Source: Streptomyces odontomachi
Lineage (GTDB): Bacteria; Actinomycetota; Actinomycetes; Streptomycetales; Streptomycetaceae
Direction: 5' to 3'
NCBI RefSeq assembly: GCF_024435355.1
Contig: NZ_JAMJWG010000032.1
Coordinates: 1 to 64,000, forward strand
Length of the DNA stretch: 64,000 bases
Part shown: positions 1 through 12,700 of the stretch, piece by piece
Layout of the letters: every line of letters starts with the position of its first letter
How positions within the stretch are numbered: position 1 is the first letter of the stretch
Program-made: the position numbers and the translations under genes
Notes under the pieces: generated by a model
Seen by the model: only the letters and a program-made list of their open reading frames with translations
Databases searched by the model: none
Told to the model about the DNA's origin: nothing

Positions 1-2
1 TC

Positions 3-3000
3 CAAATCGCCCTGCACCGGCTCCTGGAACACTGGGGCGTACAACCCGACCACCTCATCGGGCACTCCATCGGCGAGCTGACCGCCGCCCACTTGGCCGG
101 CGTGCTCTCCCTGGAGGACGCCTGCACGCTCGTCGCCGCCCGCGGACGGCTCATGCAGGCCGCACCAACCGGCGGCGCCATGATCGCCATCCAGGCCACC
201 GAAGACGAAGTCCGCACCACCCTCACCGACGACGACCGCCTCTGCATCGCCACCATCAACGGCCCACAAGCCGTCGTCATCGCCGGCGACGAGGACCGGG
301 CCCTGGAACTCGCCGACCACTGGCGCGCCCAGGGCCGCAAAACCACCCGCCTCACCGTCAGCCACGCCTTCCACTCCCCCCACATGGACACCGTCCTGGA
401 AGAGTTCCAGCAGATCGCCGAAGGCCTCACCTACCACGCCCCCCGCATCCCCGTCGTCTCCAACGTCACCGGAACCACGGCAACCGCCGAACAACTCACC
501 TCCCCCCAGTACTGGACCGACCACATCCGCAACGCCGTCCGATTCCACGACGGCATCACCCACCTCCACGAGGCGCTCCGTACCACCGTGTTCCTCGAAG
601 TGGGTCCCAGCACCACGCTGACCGCGCTCGTCGCCCAGTCGTTGCCCGCGGACGCCCCGGTGGCCGCCGCGGCGGTGCTGCGGCGGGGGCGGCCGGAGGT
701 GGGGATGCTGGTGCAGGCCGTGCTCACCGCGCACGCGCACGGGGTGAGCCCGGTCTGGTCGGCGTTCCTGGGCGAGGGCGACCGCAGTGGTGGCCGGGTG
801 GACCTGCCGACGTATCCGTTCCAGCGTGAGACGTACTGGATCGATGCGGTGTCCGGCGCCGCTGACGCGCTGTCCGCGGGGCTCGACGAGGCGGGGCACC
901 CGCTGCTGGGGGCGGCGGTGGACCTGCCGGACGGGCGGGGCGTCGTCTTGACGGGGCGGCTGTCGCTGCGCACCCAGCCGTGGCTGGCCGACCACGCCGT
1001 GCTGGACACGGTGGTGGTACCGGCGGCGGTCTTCGCCGATCTGGTGCTGCACGCGGGCGCCCGGGCCGGCTGGGACCGCGTGGCGCGGCTGACGCTGGAC
1101 GAGCCGCTGGTGGTGCCGGAGGAGGGCGCCCTCCAGATCCGGGTCACCGTCTCGGGTCGCGGCGACGGCGACGGTGGAGGTGGCGACGTGCGGCCGGCCG
1201 TCACGGTGCACGCACGCCAGGAGAGTGCGGAGGGCGCGGCCTGGGAGCGGTACGCCACGGGTGAGTTGGCTGCCGGCGTCGAGGCTCCGGGCGGCTCCGG
1301 GGAACCGGTGAGCTGGCCGCCCGCGGGGGCCACGGCGGTGGACGTGGACGGCGTCTACGAAGGGCTGGTGCGCGCGGGTGTCGGGCACGGTCCCGTCTTC
1401 CAGGGGGTTGATGCGGCGTGGCGGCGCGGTGACGAGGTGTTCGCCGCGCTGGAGCTGCCGGACGACGTGTCCGCCGCCGGGTTCGGGGTGCATCCGGCAC
1501 TGCTGGACGCGGTGCTGCACCCGGTGCTGGTGGGCGCCGCGGGTGAGCGGCCCGGGCCGCGCCTGGCGGGCGAGGTGTCCGGGCTCACCGTGCACGCCAC
1601 GGGTGCGTCGAAGGTGCGGGCCCAGCTGAGCCCGGCCGGTGCCGATGCGTTCGCCGTGCGGATCACGGACGAGTCGGGCGCGCTCGTGGCGAGTGTCGAC
1701 GAGGTGCGGGTGGTGCCCGTGTCGGCGGAGCGGGTGCGGCGTGGCCGGGAGCGGCAGGACGCCCGGTTCCACCTGGAGTGGCTGCCGGTCACCGGGCCGG
1801 CCGACGCGTCCGGGGAGGCTGCTTCGGCCGGTTGGGCGGTGCTGGGGGACGACGGTGCGGGGGCCGGGTCCGGCCCGGACGTGCCGGTGTACGCGGATGT
1901 GGCGGCGCTGCGGGCCGCGCTGGACGCGGGCGCGCCGCCGCCCGCATGGGTGCTGCTGCCGTGGGACGGCGCGCACGCCGCCGACCCGGCAGCCGCCGCG
2001 CACACCGCCGCCCGTCAGGTGCTGGCGGCGCTTCAGGACTGGCTGGCGGACGACCGGTTGACGACGGCTCGGCTCGTGGTGCGCACCGCGGGTGCGGTCG
2101 CTGTCGCCGCCGGGGAGGACGTGGCCGACCTGGGCGGCGCGGCGGTCTGGGGGCTGGTGCGTTCGGCGCAGTCGGAGCACCCGGAGCGATTCGTGCTCGT
2201 GGACGTCGAAGACGCTGCCGATGCGGTCAAGGCGGCCGACGCGGGCGCAGGTGAGGTGCTGCACGCGGCGCTGTCCTGCGGGGAGCCGCAGGTCGCGGTG
2301 CGGGGCGGGGCGCTGCTGGCGCCGCGTCTGGTGCGGGCGCAGGCGCAGGGCGGGGAGCCGGTGCGGTTCGACCCGGAGGGGACGGTGCTGATCACCGGCG
2401 GCACCGGGCTGCTGGGCGGCCTCGTCGCGCGGCACCTGGTCGCCGAGTACGGGGTGCGGCATCTGCTGCTGACCAGCCGGCGCGGTCCCGACAGCCCGGC
2501 GGCGCAGCGGATCACCGCGGAACTGTCGGAGCTGGGCGCCGAGGTGGCGGTCGCGGCGTGTGACGCCGCGGACCGTGCGGCGCTGGAGAAGCTGCTGGCC
2601 GGGGTGCCGGGCGCGCATCCGCTGACGGCGGTGGTGCACTCGGCTGGGGTGCTCGACGACGCGGTGGTCACCTCGCTGACGCCCGAGCGTCTCGACGCGG
2701 TGCTGCGTCCGAAGGTGGACGCGGCCTGGAACCTGCACGAGCTGACCCGCGGTCTCGACCTTGCCGCCTTCGTGCTGTTCTCGTCGGCCGCCGGCACCCT
2801 GGGCAACCCTGGCCAGGCCAACTACGCCGCCGCCAACACCTTCCTGGACGCCCTCGCCCACCACCGGCACGCGGCGAAGCTGCCGGCGACGTCGCTGGCG
2901 TGGGGGCTGTGGGAGTCGGACGACGGCGGCGCGGCCACCGGGGCCGGTATGTCCGGGGAGCTGGACGGGGCCGCACGGGAGCGGATGGTGCGCGGCGGGA

Positions 3001-3761
3001 TCGTGCCGCTCGGCGCCGACGAGGGCCTCGCGCTGTTCGGTGCGGCCCTGTCCGGTGGCCGGCCGCTGCTGCTGCCGGTGCGGCTGGACGTCACCGCGGT
3101 GGCTGCCGCGCTGCACGCGCAGGGCGGCGAGGCGCCGGTGCCGGCGCTGCTGCGCTCCCTGGTGCGGGTGCCGGCGCGGCGGGCCGGTGCCGGGGGGCCG
3201 TCGCTGGCGCGCCGGCTGGCCGGGCGGTCCGTGGACGAGCAGCGGGCGATGCTGCTGGAGCTGGTGTGCGGGCAGGTCGCCGCGGTGCTGGGGCATGCGT
3301 CGGCCTCGGCCGTCGACCCGGAGCGCGCCTTCAAGGAGCTGGGCTTCGACTCGCTGATCGCGGTGCAGCTGCGTAACCGCCTCGGCGCCGCGACCGGTCT
3401 GAAGCTGCCGGCCACGGTCGCCTTCGACTACCCGAACCCGGCCGCGCTGGTGGAATACCTGCTGGTCGAGGTCGCCCCCGCCGAGGACGCGGCGACCGAG
3501 GGCATGCTGGCCGGACTCGACGGCCTCGAGGACACCCTGCTGGCGCTCTCCCCCGACGACGAGGCGTATGGAAAGGTCACCGCGCGCCTGCGTCTGATGC
3601 TCAGGAAGCTGACCGACGCCGCCGACGCGGCGGCGGGCGGCCCGGTCGGCCACGCCGCTGTCGGCGGTGGCGACGACGATCTGGAATCGGTGACCGACGA
3701 CGAGCTCTTCGACGTGCTGGACAACGAGCTCGGTATCTCCGGGATGGATGAGGTCCGATGA
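3..3761 (+). CDS. Modular type I PKS, C-terminal part (AT-DH-KR-ACP), 5' end cut by the window
   Basis: The frame is open from base 3, giving 1252 visible residues; the start and at least a KS lie to the left. Visible order: AT (GHSIGE near residue 22, then VSHAFH, the malonyl-CoA signature), DH with His331 in an HxxxDxxxxP motif and HPALLD further on, KR with GGTGLLG near 798, a LDD motif (B-type) and Tyr941, and ACP with GFDSL (Ser1117). The tail from about 1170 is helical and ends in an acidic stretch, typical of a C-terminal docking domain. The module should accept malonyl-CoA and leave a double bond. The stop overlaps the start of the next PKS gene (ATGA), so the two are translationally coupled. 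The docking tail should pair with the coiled N-terminus of that protein. Confidence 0.95.
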   Translation, partial: QIALHRLLEHWGVQPDHLIGHSIGELTAAHLAGVLSLEDACTLVAARGRLMQAAPTGGAMIAIQATEDEVRTTLTDDDRLCIATINGPQAVVIAGDEDRALELADHWRAQGRKTTRLTVSHAFHSPHMDTVLEEFQQIAEGLTYHAPRIPVVSNVTGTTATAEQLTSPQYWTDHIRNAVRFHDGITHLHEALRTTVFLEVGPSTTLTALVAQSLPADAPVAAAAVLRRGRPEVGMLVQAVLTAHAHGVSPVWSAFLGEGDRSGGRVDLPTYPFQRETYWIDAVSGAADALSAGLDEAGHPLLGAAVDLPDGRGVVLTGRLSLRTQPWLADHAVLDTVVVPAAVFADLVLHAGARAGWDRVARLTLDEPLVVPEEGALQIRVTVSGRGDGDGGGGDVRPAVTVHARQESAEGAAWERYATGELAAGVEAPGGSGEPVSWPPAGATAVDVDGVYEGLVRAGVGHGPVFQGVDAAWRRGDEVFAALELPDDVSAAGFGVHPALLDAVLHPVLVGAAGERPGPRLAGEVSGLTVHATGASKVRAQLSPAGADAFAVRITDESGALVASVDEVRVVPVSAERVRRGRERQDARFHLEWLPVTGPADASGEAASAGWAVLGDDGAGAGSGPDVPVYADVAALRAALDAGAPPPAWVLLPWDGAHAADPAAAAHTAARQVLAALQDWLADDRLTTARLVVRTAGAVAVAAGEDVADLGGAAVWGLVRSAQSEHPERFVLVDVEDAADAVKAADAGAGEVLHAALSCGEPQVAVRGGALLAPRLVRAQAQGGEPVRFDPEGTVLITGGTGLLGGLVARHLVAEYGVRHLLLTSRRGPDSPAAQRITAELSELGAEVAVAACDAADRAALEKLLAGVPGAHPLTAVVHSAGVLDDAVVTSLTPERLDAVLRPKVDAAWNLHELTRGLDLAAFVLFSSAAGTLGNPGQANYAAANTFLDALAHHRHAAKLPATSLAWGLWESDDGGAATGAGMSGELDGAARERMVRGGIVPLGADEGLALFGAALSGGRPLLLPVRLDVTAVAAALHAQGGEAPVPALLRSLVRVPARRAGAGGPSLARRLAGRSVDEQRAMLLELVCGQVAAVLGHASASAVDPERAFKELGFDSLIAVQLRNRLGAATGLKLPATVAFDYPNPAALVEYLLVEVAPAEDAATEGMLAGLDGLEDTLLALSPDDEAYGKVTARLRLMLRKLTDAADAAAGGPVGHAAVGGGDDDLESVTDDELFDVLDNELGISGMDEVR

Positions 3762-6700
3762 ATGCTGTTTCGGGCGGGCAGGCCGCCACCGTGAACGAGG
3801 CGAAGCTGCGCGGCTACCTCAAGCGCGCCACCGCGGACCTCAAGAGGGCGAACCGGCTGCTGCGGGACGCCGAGGCCAGGGAGCACGAGCCGATCGCGAT
3901 CGTCTCGACGAGCTGCCGCTTCCCGGGCGGCGCCGGATCGCCCGAGGAGCTGTGGCGGCTGCTGGCCGACGGCCGGGACACGATGGGCGCGTTCCCGGCG
4001 GAACGCGGCTGGGACACCGAGGCGCTGTACGACGCGGACCCCGAGGCGACCGGCAAGACGTATGCGCGTGAGGGCGCGTTCGTGCCGGACGCGGACTCCT
4101 TCGACGCGGAGTTCTTCGGGATCAGCCCGCGCGAGGCGCTCGCCATGGACCCGCAGCAGCGGCTGCTGCTGGAGGCGTCGTGGGAGGCGCTGGAGCGTGC
4201 CGGGATCGTGCCGGCGGCTCTCAAGGGCCGCCCGGTCGGCGTGTTCACCGGCACCAACGGGCAGGACTACGCGCGGCTGCTGCTCGGTCAGCTTGAGGCC
4301 GTCGAGGGCCACCTGGCGACCGGCAACTCGGCGAGCGTGGTCTCCGGCCGGGTGTCGTACGCGCTGGGCCTGGAAGGTCCCGCCGTCACGCTGGACACTG
4401 CCTGCTCGGCGTCGCTGGTGGCGACCCACCTGGCCTGCCAGGCGCTGCGCAGCGGCGAGTGCGAGATGGTGCTGGCGGGCGGTGCGACGGTGATGTCGAC
4501 GCCGACCATCTTCACCGAGTTCAGCCGGCAGCGCGGGCTCGCCCCGGACGGCCGCATCAAGGCGTTCGCCGCGGCGGCCGACGGCACCGGCTGGGGCGAG
4601 GGCGTCGGCATCCTGCTGCTGGAGCGGCTGTCGGACGCCCGCAGGAACGGGCACCCGGTGCTGGCGGTGATCCGTGGCAGCGCCGTCAACCAGGACGGCG
4701 CCAGCAACGGCCTGACCGCCCCGAACGGCCCGTCCCAGCAGCGCGTCATCCGTGCCGCGCTGGAAGCGGCCGAGCTGACCACGCTGGACGTGGACGCGGT
4801 GGAGGGGCACGGCACCGGCACCACCCTCGGCGACCCGATCGAGGCGCAGGCGCTGCTCGCCACCTACGGCAAGGACCGGCCGGCCGACCGGCCGCTGTGG
4901 CTCGGCTCCATCAAGTCCAACATCGGGCACACCCAGGCCGCCGCCGGGGTCGCCGGCATCATCAAGATGGTCGAGGCGATCCGGCACGGCGTGCTGCCGA
5001 AGACGTTGCACGTCGACGAGCCGTCCCCGCACGTCGACTGGTCGACGGGCGCGGTGCGGGTGCTTCAGGAGTCCCGGCCGTGGCCGCAGGGCGACCGGCC
5101 GCGGTGCGCCGCGGTGTCGTCGTTCGGCATCAGCGGCACCAACGCCCACGTCATCCTCCAGGAGGCGCCGCCGGCGCCGGCGCCGGAGGCCGCCGAGACC
5201 GCGGACGGCGAGCCGGCCACCACCGACACCACCGCGGTCGACACGAGCCGGCCGCTCGACGTCGCCCCGGTGGTGCTGTCCGGCCGTACCGAGGAGGCGC
5301 TGCGCGCCCAGGCGGCCCGGCTGCGTGACCGGGTTGACGCCCAACTCGACCCGGCCGACCTGGCGTTCTCGCTGGCCACCACCCGTACGCAGTTCGCCCA
5401 CCGGGCGGTCGTGCTCGCCGACGGGCACGAGGCGCTGCGCTCAGGTCTTGACGCGCTGGCCGCCGGTGAGGGCGCCGCGCACCTGGTGCAGGGCGTCACC
5501 GCCACCGCCGGCGGCACCGGTCGCGCGGTGCAGGCGGGCAAGGTCGCGTTCCTGTTCTCCGGGCAGGGCAGCCAGCGCGCCGGCATGGGGCGTGAGCTGT
5601 ACGCGGCGTTCCCGGTGTTCACCCGCGCGCTCGACGAGGTGTGCGCGCTGCTCGACGGCCACCTCGACCGGCCGCTCAAGCCGCTGATGTTCGCCGAAGC
5701 CGGGAGCGCGGACGCGGCGCTGCTGGACCGGACGGTGTACACGCAGGCCGCCCTCTTCGCCTTCGAGACGGCGCTGTTCCGGCTCGTCGAGCACTGGGGC
5801 GTCACGCCCGACTACGTCATCGGGCACTCCATCGGCGAGCTGGCCGCCGCCCATGTCGCGGGCGTGCTGTCGCTGGCCGACGCGTGCGCGCTGGTCGCCG
5901 CGCGCGGCCGGCTCATGCAGGAGCTGCCCGCGGGCGGCGCGATGGTCTCCGTCCAGGCCACCGAGGCCGAGGTGCGGGCGCACCTGACGGCTGACGCGGC
6001 GGGCTGCGCAGGCCGCGTCGACGTCGCCGCGGTGAACGGTCCCGCCGCCACCGTGGTCTCCGGCGACGAGGACGCCGTCGAGGAGCTGGCTGCGCACTTC
6101 GCCGCGCAGGGCCGCAAGACCAAGCGGCTGACGGTCAGCCACGCCTTCCACTCGGCCCGCATGGAGCCGATGCTTCAGGAGTTCCGCGCGGTGGCCGCCG
6201 GGCTCCGCTTCGAGCAGCCGCGCATCCCCGTCGTCTCCAACCTCACCGGCGCCCTCGCCACCCCCGAGCAGCTGTGCTCGGCCGGCTACTGGGTCGACCA
6301 CGTTCGGCACGCCGTCCTGTTCCACCAGGGCGTCCGGCAGCTGCCCGGGCTCGGCGTCGCGACCTGCCTGGAGCTGGGCCCGGACGCCACCCTCACCGCG
6401 CTCGCCCGCGCCTGCCTGGCCGAGCCGGCGGCCACGGACGAGGACGGCGCCGCGGACGCCGCGCCCGAGGCGGTCCTGCTCCCCGCCTGCCGCCGGGGAC
6501 GTGACGAGGCCCGCACCCTCGTGGCCGCGCTCGCCGGAGCCCATGTGCGCGGCCACGCCGTCGACTTCGCGGCGCTGCTCGCGGGTGCACGGCCCGTCGA
6601 GCCGACCGCGCTGCCCACGTACGCGTTCCAGCGGCGGCGGTTCTGGCCGGACGTCACCTCCGTCGCCGGCGACGTGTCCGCTGCCGGGCTCGGCGCGGCG

Positions 6701-9700
6701 GGGCATCCGCTGCTGAGCGCCACCCTGTCGCTGGCCGACAGCGACGTGCACCTGCTGACCGGGCGGATCTCGCTGGCCACCCACCCGATGCTGGCCGACC
6801 ACGTGGTCCTGGACACCGTGCTGCTGCCCGGTACCGCGTTCATCGAGCTGGCCCTGACGGCCGCCCGCCACATCGGCTGCGACGAGCTGGCCGAACTCAC
6901 CCTCCAGGCCCCGCTGGCGCTGCCCGCAAAGGGTGCCGTGCAGCTCCAGGTGCAGGTGGACGCCCCGGACGAGGACGGCCGCCGCCCCCTCGTCATCCAC
7001 TCTCGGCCGCACTCCGCGGGCGACGACACCGCCCCGGCGGCATGGACGTGTCACGCCACCGGTGTGCTCGCGCCGGGCGAGCCCGCCGCGCCCGACACCG
7101 ACTTCGCCGTGTCCTGGCCGCCGGCCGGCGCCGAGCCGCTCGACGTGGCCGGGCTCTACGAGCACTTCGACACCGTCGGCCTCTCCTACGGCCCGTTCTT
7201 CCGCGGGCTGCGTGCCGCCTGGCGGCTCGGCGACGACGTGGTGGCCGAGGTGGCGCTCGACGACGACGGCACCGAAGCCGCCCGCTACGGGCTGCACCCC
7301 GCGCTGCTGGACGCCGCGCTCCAGGCCGCCGTGCTGCACGAGGACGGCGGCGAGGGGCCCCGCCAGCCGAAGCTGCCGTTCGCCTGGTCCGGGGTGTCCC
7401 TGCACGCCACCGGCGCCGGACAGCTGCGGGTACGGATCTCGGCCACCGGTCAGGACGTGGTGGCGCTGGCGGTCGCCGACGCGTACGGCAACCCGGTCGC
7501 CACCGTCGGCTCGCTGACCGCACGCCCGGTCAGCGCGGCCCAGCTGGCGTCCGTCAAGGCCACCGGGAACGACTCCCTGCTGCACCTCGACTGGGTCCCG
7601 GCACCCGCCTCCGACACCGCCCCCGACGCCCTGCGCTGGGCGGTGCTCGGCGAGGGCACCCCGGCGCCGGCCGGGGTCGCCGCCGACGCGCACCCGGATC
7701 TGGCCGGGCTGCGGGAAGCCGTCGCCGCCGGCGCCGACGTCCCGGACGTGGTGCTCGCCGTGCTGCCGTCCTGCGCCGGCGCGGACGACCCCGCCACCGG
7801 CGCCCACCTGGCCTCCGTGCGGGCGCTGAGCCTGGTGCAGGAGTGGCTGGGCAGCTCCGAACTGGCCGCTGCCCGGCTCGTCATGGTGACCCGGGGCGCC
7901 GTCAGCACCCGCTTCGCCGAGCAGCTCGCGGATCCGGCGAGCGCGTCGGTGTGGGGCCTGCTGCGCTCCACGCAGACCGAGAACCCGGACCGGTTCCTCC
8001 TGGTGGACGTCGACGGCGCTGCGACTGCCGGCGCCTCCTACGACGCGCTGCCCGCCGCCGTCGCGGCCGGGGAGCCGCAGTGCACGGTGCGCGACGGCGC
8101 GGTGTACGTGCCCCGGCTGGTCAAGGCGGGCACCCCGGCGCTGGTCGTGCCGCGTGACACGGCGCCGTGGCGGGTCGACGTCAGCACGCCCGGCACCGTC
8201 GACGCGCTCGCCGTGGTCCCGGTGGCGGAGCTCGACGAGCCGCTCGAGGACGGCGAGGTGCGGATCGCGGTGCGCGCCGCCGGCCTGAACTTCCGCGATG
8301 TGCTGATCGCGCTCGGCATGTACCCGGGCAAGGCCCTGATCGGCAGCGAGGCCGCCGGCGTGGTCACCGACATCGGGCCGGGTGTCACCGGCCTGGAGCC
8401 GGGCGACCGGGTGATGGGCCTGTTCAGCGGCTGCATGGCCAACGTCGCGGTCACCGACCACCGGATGCTGATCCGTATCCCGGACGGCTGGTCGTACGCG
8501 CAGGCCGCCACCACGCCGATCGCGTTCCTGACCGCGTACTACAGCCTCGTCGACCTCGGTGACCTCGGGCCGGGGCAGCGGATCCTCATCCACGCGGCCA
8601 CCGGCGGCGTCGGCATGGCGGCCACCCAGCTGGCCCGGCACCTGGGCGCCGAGGTGTTCGGCACCGCGTCCACACCCAAGTGGGACGTGCTGCGCACGCT
8701 GGGCTACGACGACACCCACATCGCCAACTCCCGCACGCTCGACTTCGAGCCGGAGATCCTGGCCGCCACCGGCGGGCAGGGCGTCGACGTCGTCCTGGAC
8801 TCGCTGGCGAACGAGTTCGTCGACGCCTCGCTGCGGCTGCTGCCGCGCGGTGGCCGGTTCCTGGAGATGGGCAAGTCCGACATCCGCGACCCCGCCGAGG
8901 TGGCGGCCGGTCACCCGGACGTGGCCTACCAGGCGTTCGACCTGATCGAGGCCGGTCCGGACCGGATGCACGAGATGTTCACGGCGCTCGTGGAGCTGTT
9001 CGACGCCGGGGTGCTGCGGCCGCTGCCGGTCGCCGCCTTCGACCTGGGGCGCGCACCCGAGGCGTTCAAGTTCATGAGCCAGGCCCGGCACACCGGCAAG
9101 CTGGCGCTGACCCTGCCGAAGGCCCTCGACCCCGAGGGGACGGTGCTGGTCACCGGCGGCACCGGCGCGCTGGGGTCCGTGCTGGCCCGGCACCTGGTGG
9201 CCCGGCACGGCGTGAAGCACCTGCTGGTGACCAGCCGCCGCGGCCCGGACGCCGCGGGCGCCGCCGAGCTGACCGAGGCGCTCACCGCGCTCGGCGCCGA
9301 GGTCACCGTCGCCGCCTGCGACGCGGCCGACCCGGACGCCGTGCGCGCCCTGCTCGACGGCATCCCGGCCGCCCGTCCGCTGACCGCCGTCGTGCACACC
9401 GCCGGCGTGCTCGACGACACCGTGGTGGGCGGGCTCACCCCGGAGCGGGTGCACACCGTGCTGCGCCCGAAGGCCGACGCCGCCTGGACGCTGCACCAGG
9501 CCACCCGTGGCCTCGACCTCGCCGCGTTCGTGCTGTACTCGTCGATCGCCGGTGTGCTGGGCGCCCCCGGGCAGGCCAACTACGCGGCGGCCAACACCTT
9601 CCTGGACGCCCTCGCCCACCACCGGCAGGCCGCGGGCCTGCCGGCGACCTCGCTGGCCTGGGGCCTGTGGGAAGAGGCCGGCGGGATGGCCGGCGGCGAG

Positions 9701-12700
9701 GACGACGTGATCCGCGAGCGGCTCGGGCGCACCGGTCTGCTGCCACTGCCGACGTCGGAGGCGCTGGCCCTGTTCGACGCGGCGCTGCTCGACCCGCGGC
9801 CCGTCCTGGTGCCGGCCGGGCTCGACGTGACCACCCTGCGGTCCGCCGCCGAGGCCGGCTTCCTGCCGCCCACGCTGCGCGCCCTGGCCGGTCCCGCCAC
9901 GACACGCTCCCGGGGCCGCCGGGGCGCGCGGGGGCAGGCCGGCGCGCTGCACCGCCGGCTGGCCGGGCTCAGCGCCGCCGACCGCGCCCACCACCTGCTC
10001 CAGGTCGTCCGGGAGAACATCGCGGACGCCCTCGGGCACAGCACCGCGGACGCGGTTCCGCCGGACCGCCCGTTCCAGGACCTCGGCTTCGACTCGCTCA
10101 CCGCGATCGAGCTGCGCAACCGGCTCGGCAACGCCACCGGCCTGACGCTCTCCGCCACCATGGTCTTCGACCACCCGACGGCCACCGCGCTCGCCGCGCA
10201 CCTGGACGAACTGGTCGGGGACGGCGCCGAGACCGCGGCGGCCGGCCCGGTGGCCCGCAAGGTCACCGCGGACGACGGCGAGCCCATCGCGATCGTCGGC
10301 ATGGCCTGCCACTACCCCGGCGACGTGCACTCCCCCGACGACCTGTGGGAGCTGGTCGCCACCGGCCGGGACGGCATCACGGAGTTCCCCACGGACCGCG
10401 GTTGGGATGTCGGCGCGCTGTTCGACCCGGACCCGGACCGCCCCGGCACCACCTATGTGACCAAGGGCGGCTTCCTGCACGACGCGGCCCTGTTCGACGC
10501 CGGGTTCTTCGGCATGAGCCCACGTGAGGCGCTGGCCACCGACCCGCAGCAGCGGCTGCTGCTGCAGACCGCGTGGGAGACCCTGGAGGGCGCCGGCATC
10601 CCGGCGAGCACCCTGCGCGGCAGCCAGACCGGCGTGTTCGTGGGCATGTCCACCCAGCACTACGCGACGACGCACGCGGGCACCCCGTCCGCCGTCGAGG
10701 GCTTCCTGCTGACCGGCACCACCAGCAGCGTCGCCTCCGGCCGCATCGCGTACGCGCTCGGCCTCGAGGGGCCCGCCATCACGGTGGACACGGCCTGCTC
10801 GTCGTCGCTGGTGGCGCTGCACTCGGCGGTCCGTGCGCTGCGCGGCGGCGAGTGCGACCTGGCGCTGGCCGGTGGCGCCGCCGTGATGGCGGCGCCGGGC
10901 ATCTTCGTCGAGTTCAGCCGGCAGCGGGGTCTCGCGCCCGACGGGCGGTGCAAGCCGTTCGGGGCAGGCGCCGACGGCACCGGCTGGGGCGAGGGCGTCG
11001 GCCTGGTGCTCGTCGAGCGGCTCTCCGACGCCCAGCGCAACGGGCACCGGATCCTCGCGGTGGTACGCGACTCGGCGGTCAACCAGGACGGCGCCAGCAA
11101 CGGCCTGACCGCCCCGAACGGCCCGTCCCAGCAGCGCGTCATCACCAAGGCCCTGGCGAACGCCGGACTCACCCCGGCCGACATCGACGTCGTCGAGGCG
11201 CACGGCACCGGCACCTCGCTCGGCGACCCCATCGAGGCCCAGGCGCTGCTCGCCACCTACGGGCAGCACCACACGGACGAGCAGCCGCTGTGGCTCGGCT
11301 CGATCAAGTCCAACATCGGGCACACCCAGGCCGCCGCGGGTGTCGCCGGCGTGATCAAGATGGTGCAGGCGCTCCGCAAAGGGGTGCTGCCCAAGTCGCT
11401 GGGCGCGAGCGAGGTCTCGCCGCACGTCGACTGGTCCGCCGGCGCGGTGCGGGTGCTGGACGAGTCCCAGCCGTGGCCGCAGACCGGCCGCCCGCGCCGG
11501 GCCGCCGTCTCCGCGTTCGGCATCAGCGGCACCAACGCCCATCTGCTGCTGGAGCAGGCACCCGACGACGGCACCGGCACCGAGGCGGACGGCGGGGCGC
11601 AGGCTCCGGCGGGCGTCGTGCCGTGGACGGTCTCGGCGCGTTCCGAAGAGGCGCTGCGCGCCCAGGCCGAGCGGCTCGCCGCACACGTGGCACGGCACCC
11701 GGAGCAGTCCCCCGCGCAGCTGGCGCACGCGCTGGTGACCACCCGGGACACCTTCGAGCACCGGGCCGTGGTGATCGGCGCCGACCGCGAGCAGTTCCTG
11801 ACCGGTCTGCGGGCGCTGGCCGCCGGCGAGCCCGAGGCGGGCGTGGTGCACGGCACCGTAGCCACCGCGCCGGGCCGTACCGTGTTCGTCTTCCCCGGGC
11901 AGGGCTCGCAGTGGCCGCGGATGGCCGTCGACCTGCTGGACGCAGCTGGGCAGTTCCCGACGTTCGCCGAGCACCTGCACGCCTGTGCCGAGGCCATCGG
12001 CCGGTACGCCGACTGGGACCTGATCGACGTGCTGCGCGGCACCGAGGGCGCGGCGTCGCTGGAGCGGGTCGACGTGGTGCAGCCCGCGCTGTTCGCCGTG
12101 ATGACCTCGCTCGCGCACCTGTGGATGGCGCACGGGGTGCGCCCGGACGCGGTGATCGGGCACTCCCAGGGCGAGATCGCCGCCGCCTACGTCGCCGGGG
12201 GCCTGACCCTGGACGACGCGGCACGGGTGGTGACGCTGCGCTCCAAGGCGCTGACGGTGCTCGCCGGGACGGGCGCGATGGCGTCGATCCCGCTGGCCGC
12301 CGACGACGTCGCCCAGCACATCGAGGGCACCGCCGAGTGGGCCGCCCGGATCAGCATCGGCGTCGTCAACGGCCCCCGTTCCACCGTCGTCTCCGGCGAT
12401 CCGGACGCGGTGCAGGCCCTGGTGGACCGCTACCAGGCCGATGACGTACGGGCCCGGATGGTGCCGGTGGACTACGCCTCGCACTGCGCCCACATCGAGC
12501 CGATCCGCGACGAGCTGCTGGAGCTGCTCGCGCCGATCGCGCCGCGCACCGGCACCGTGCCGTTCTACTCGACGGTCACCGGCGAGGAGCTGGACACCGC
12601 CGGGCTCGACGCCGCGTACTGGTACACCAACCTGCGCCAGCCGGTGCAGCTAGCCAAGGCCACCGCCGCGCTGCTGGCGAGCGGGCACCGGCTCTTCATC

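Noticed and set aside
5441..12493. A 2350-residue open frame on the minus strand antisense to the two-module PKS
   Set aside because: It is a shadow of the PKS gene caused by high GC at third positions. Its translation is Arg/Gly/Val-rich with no family motifs.
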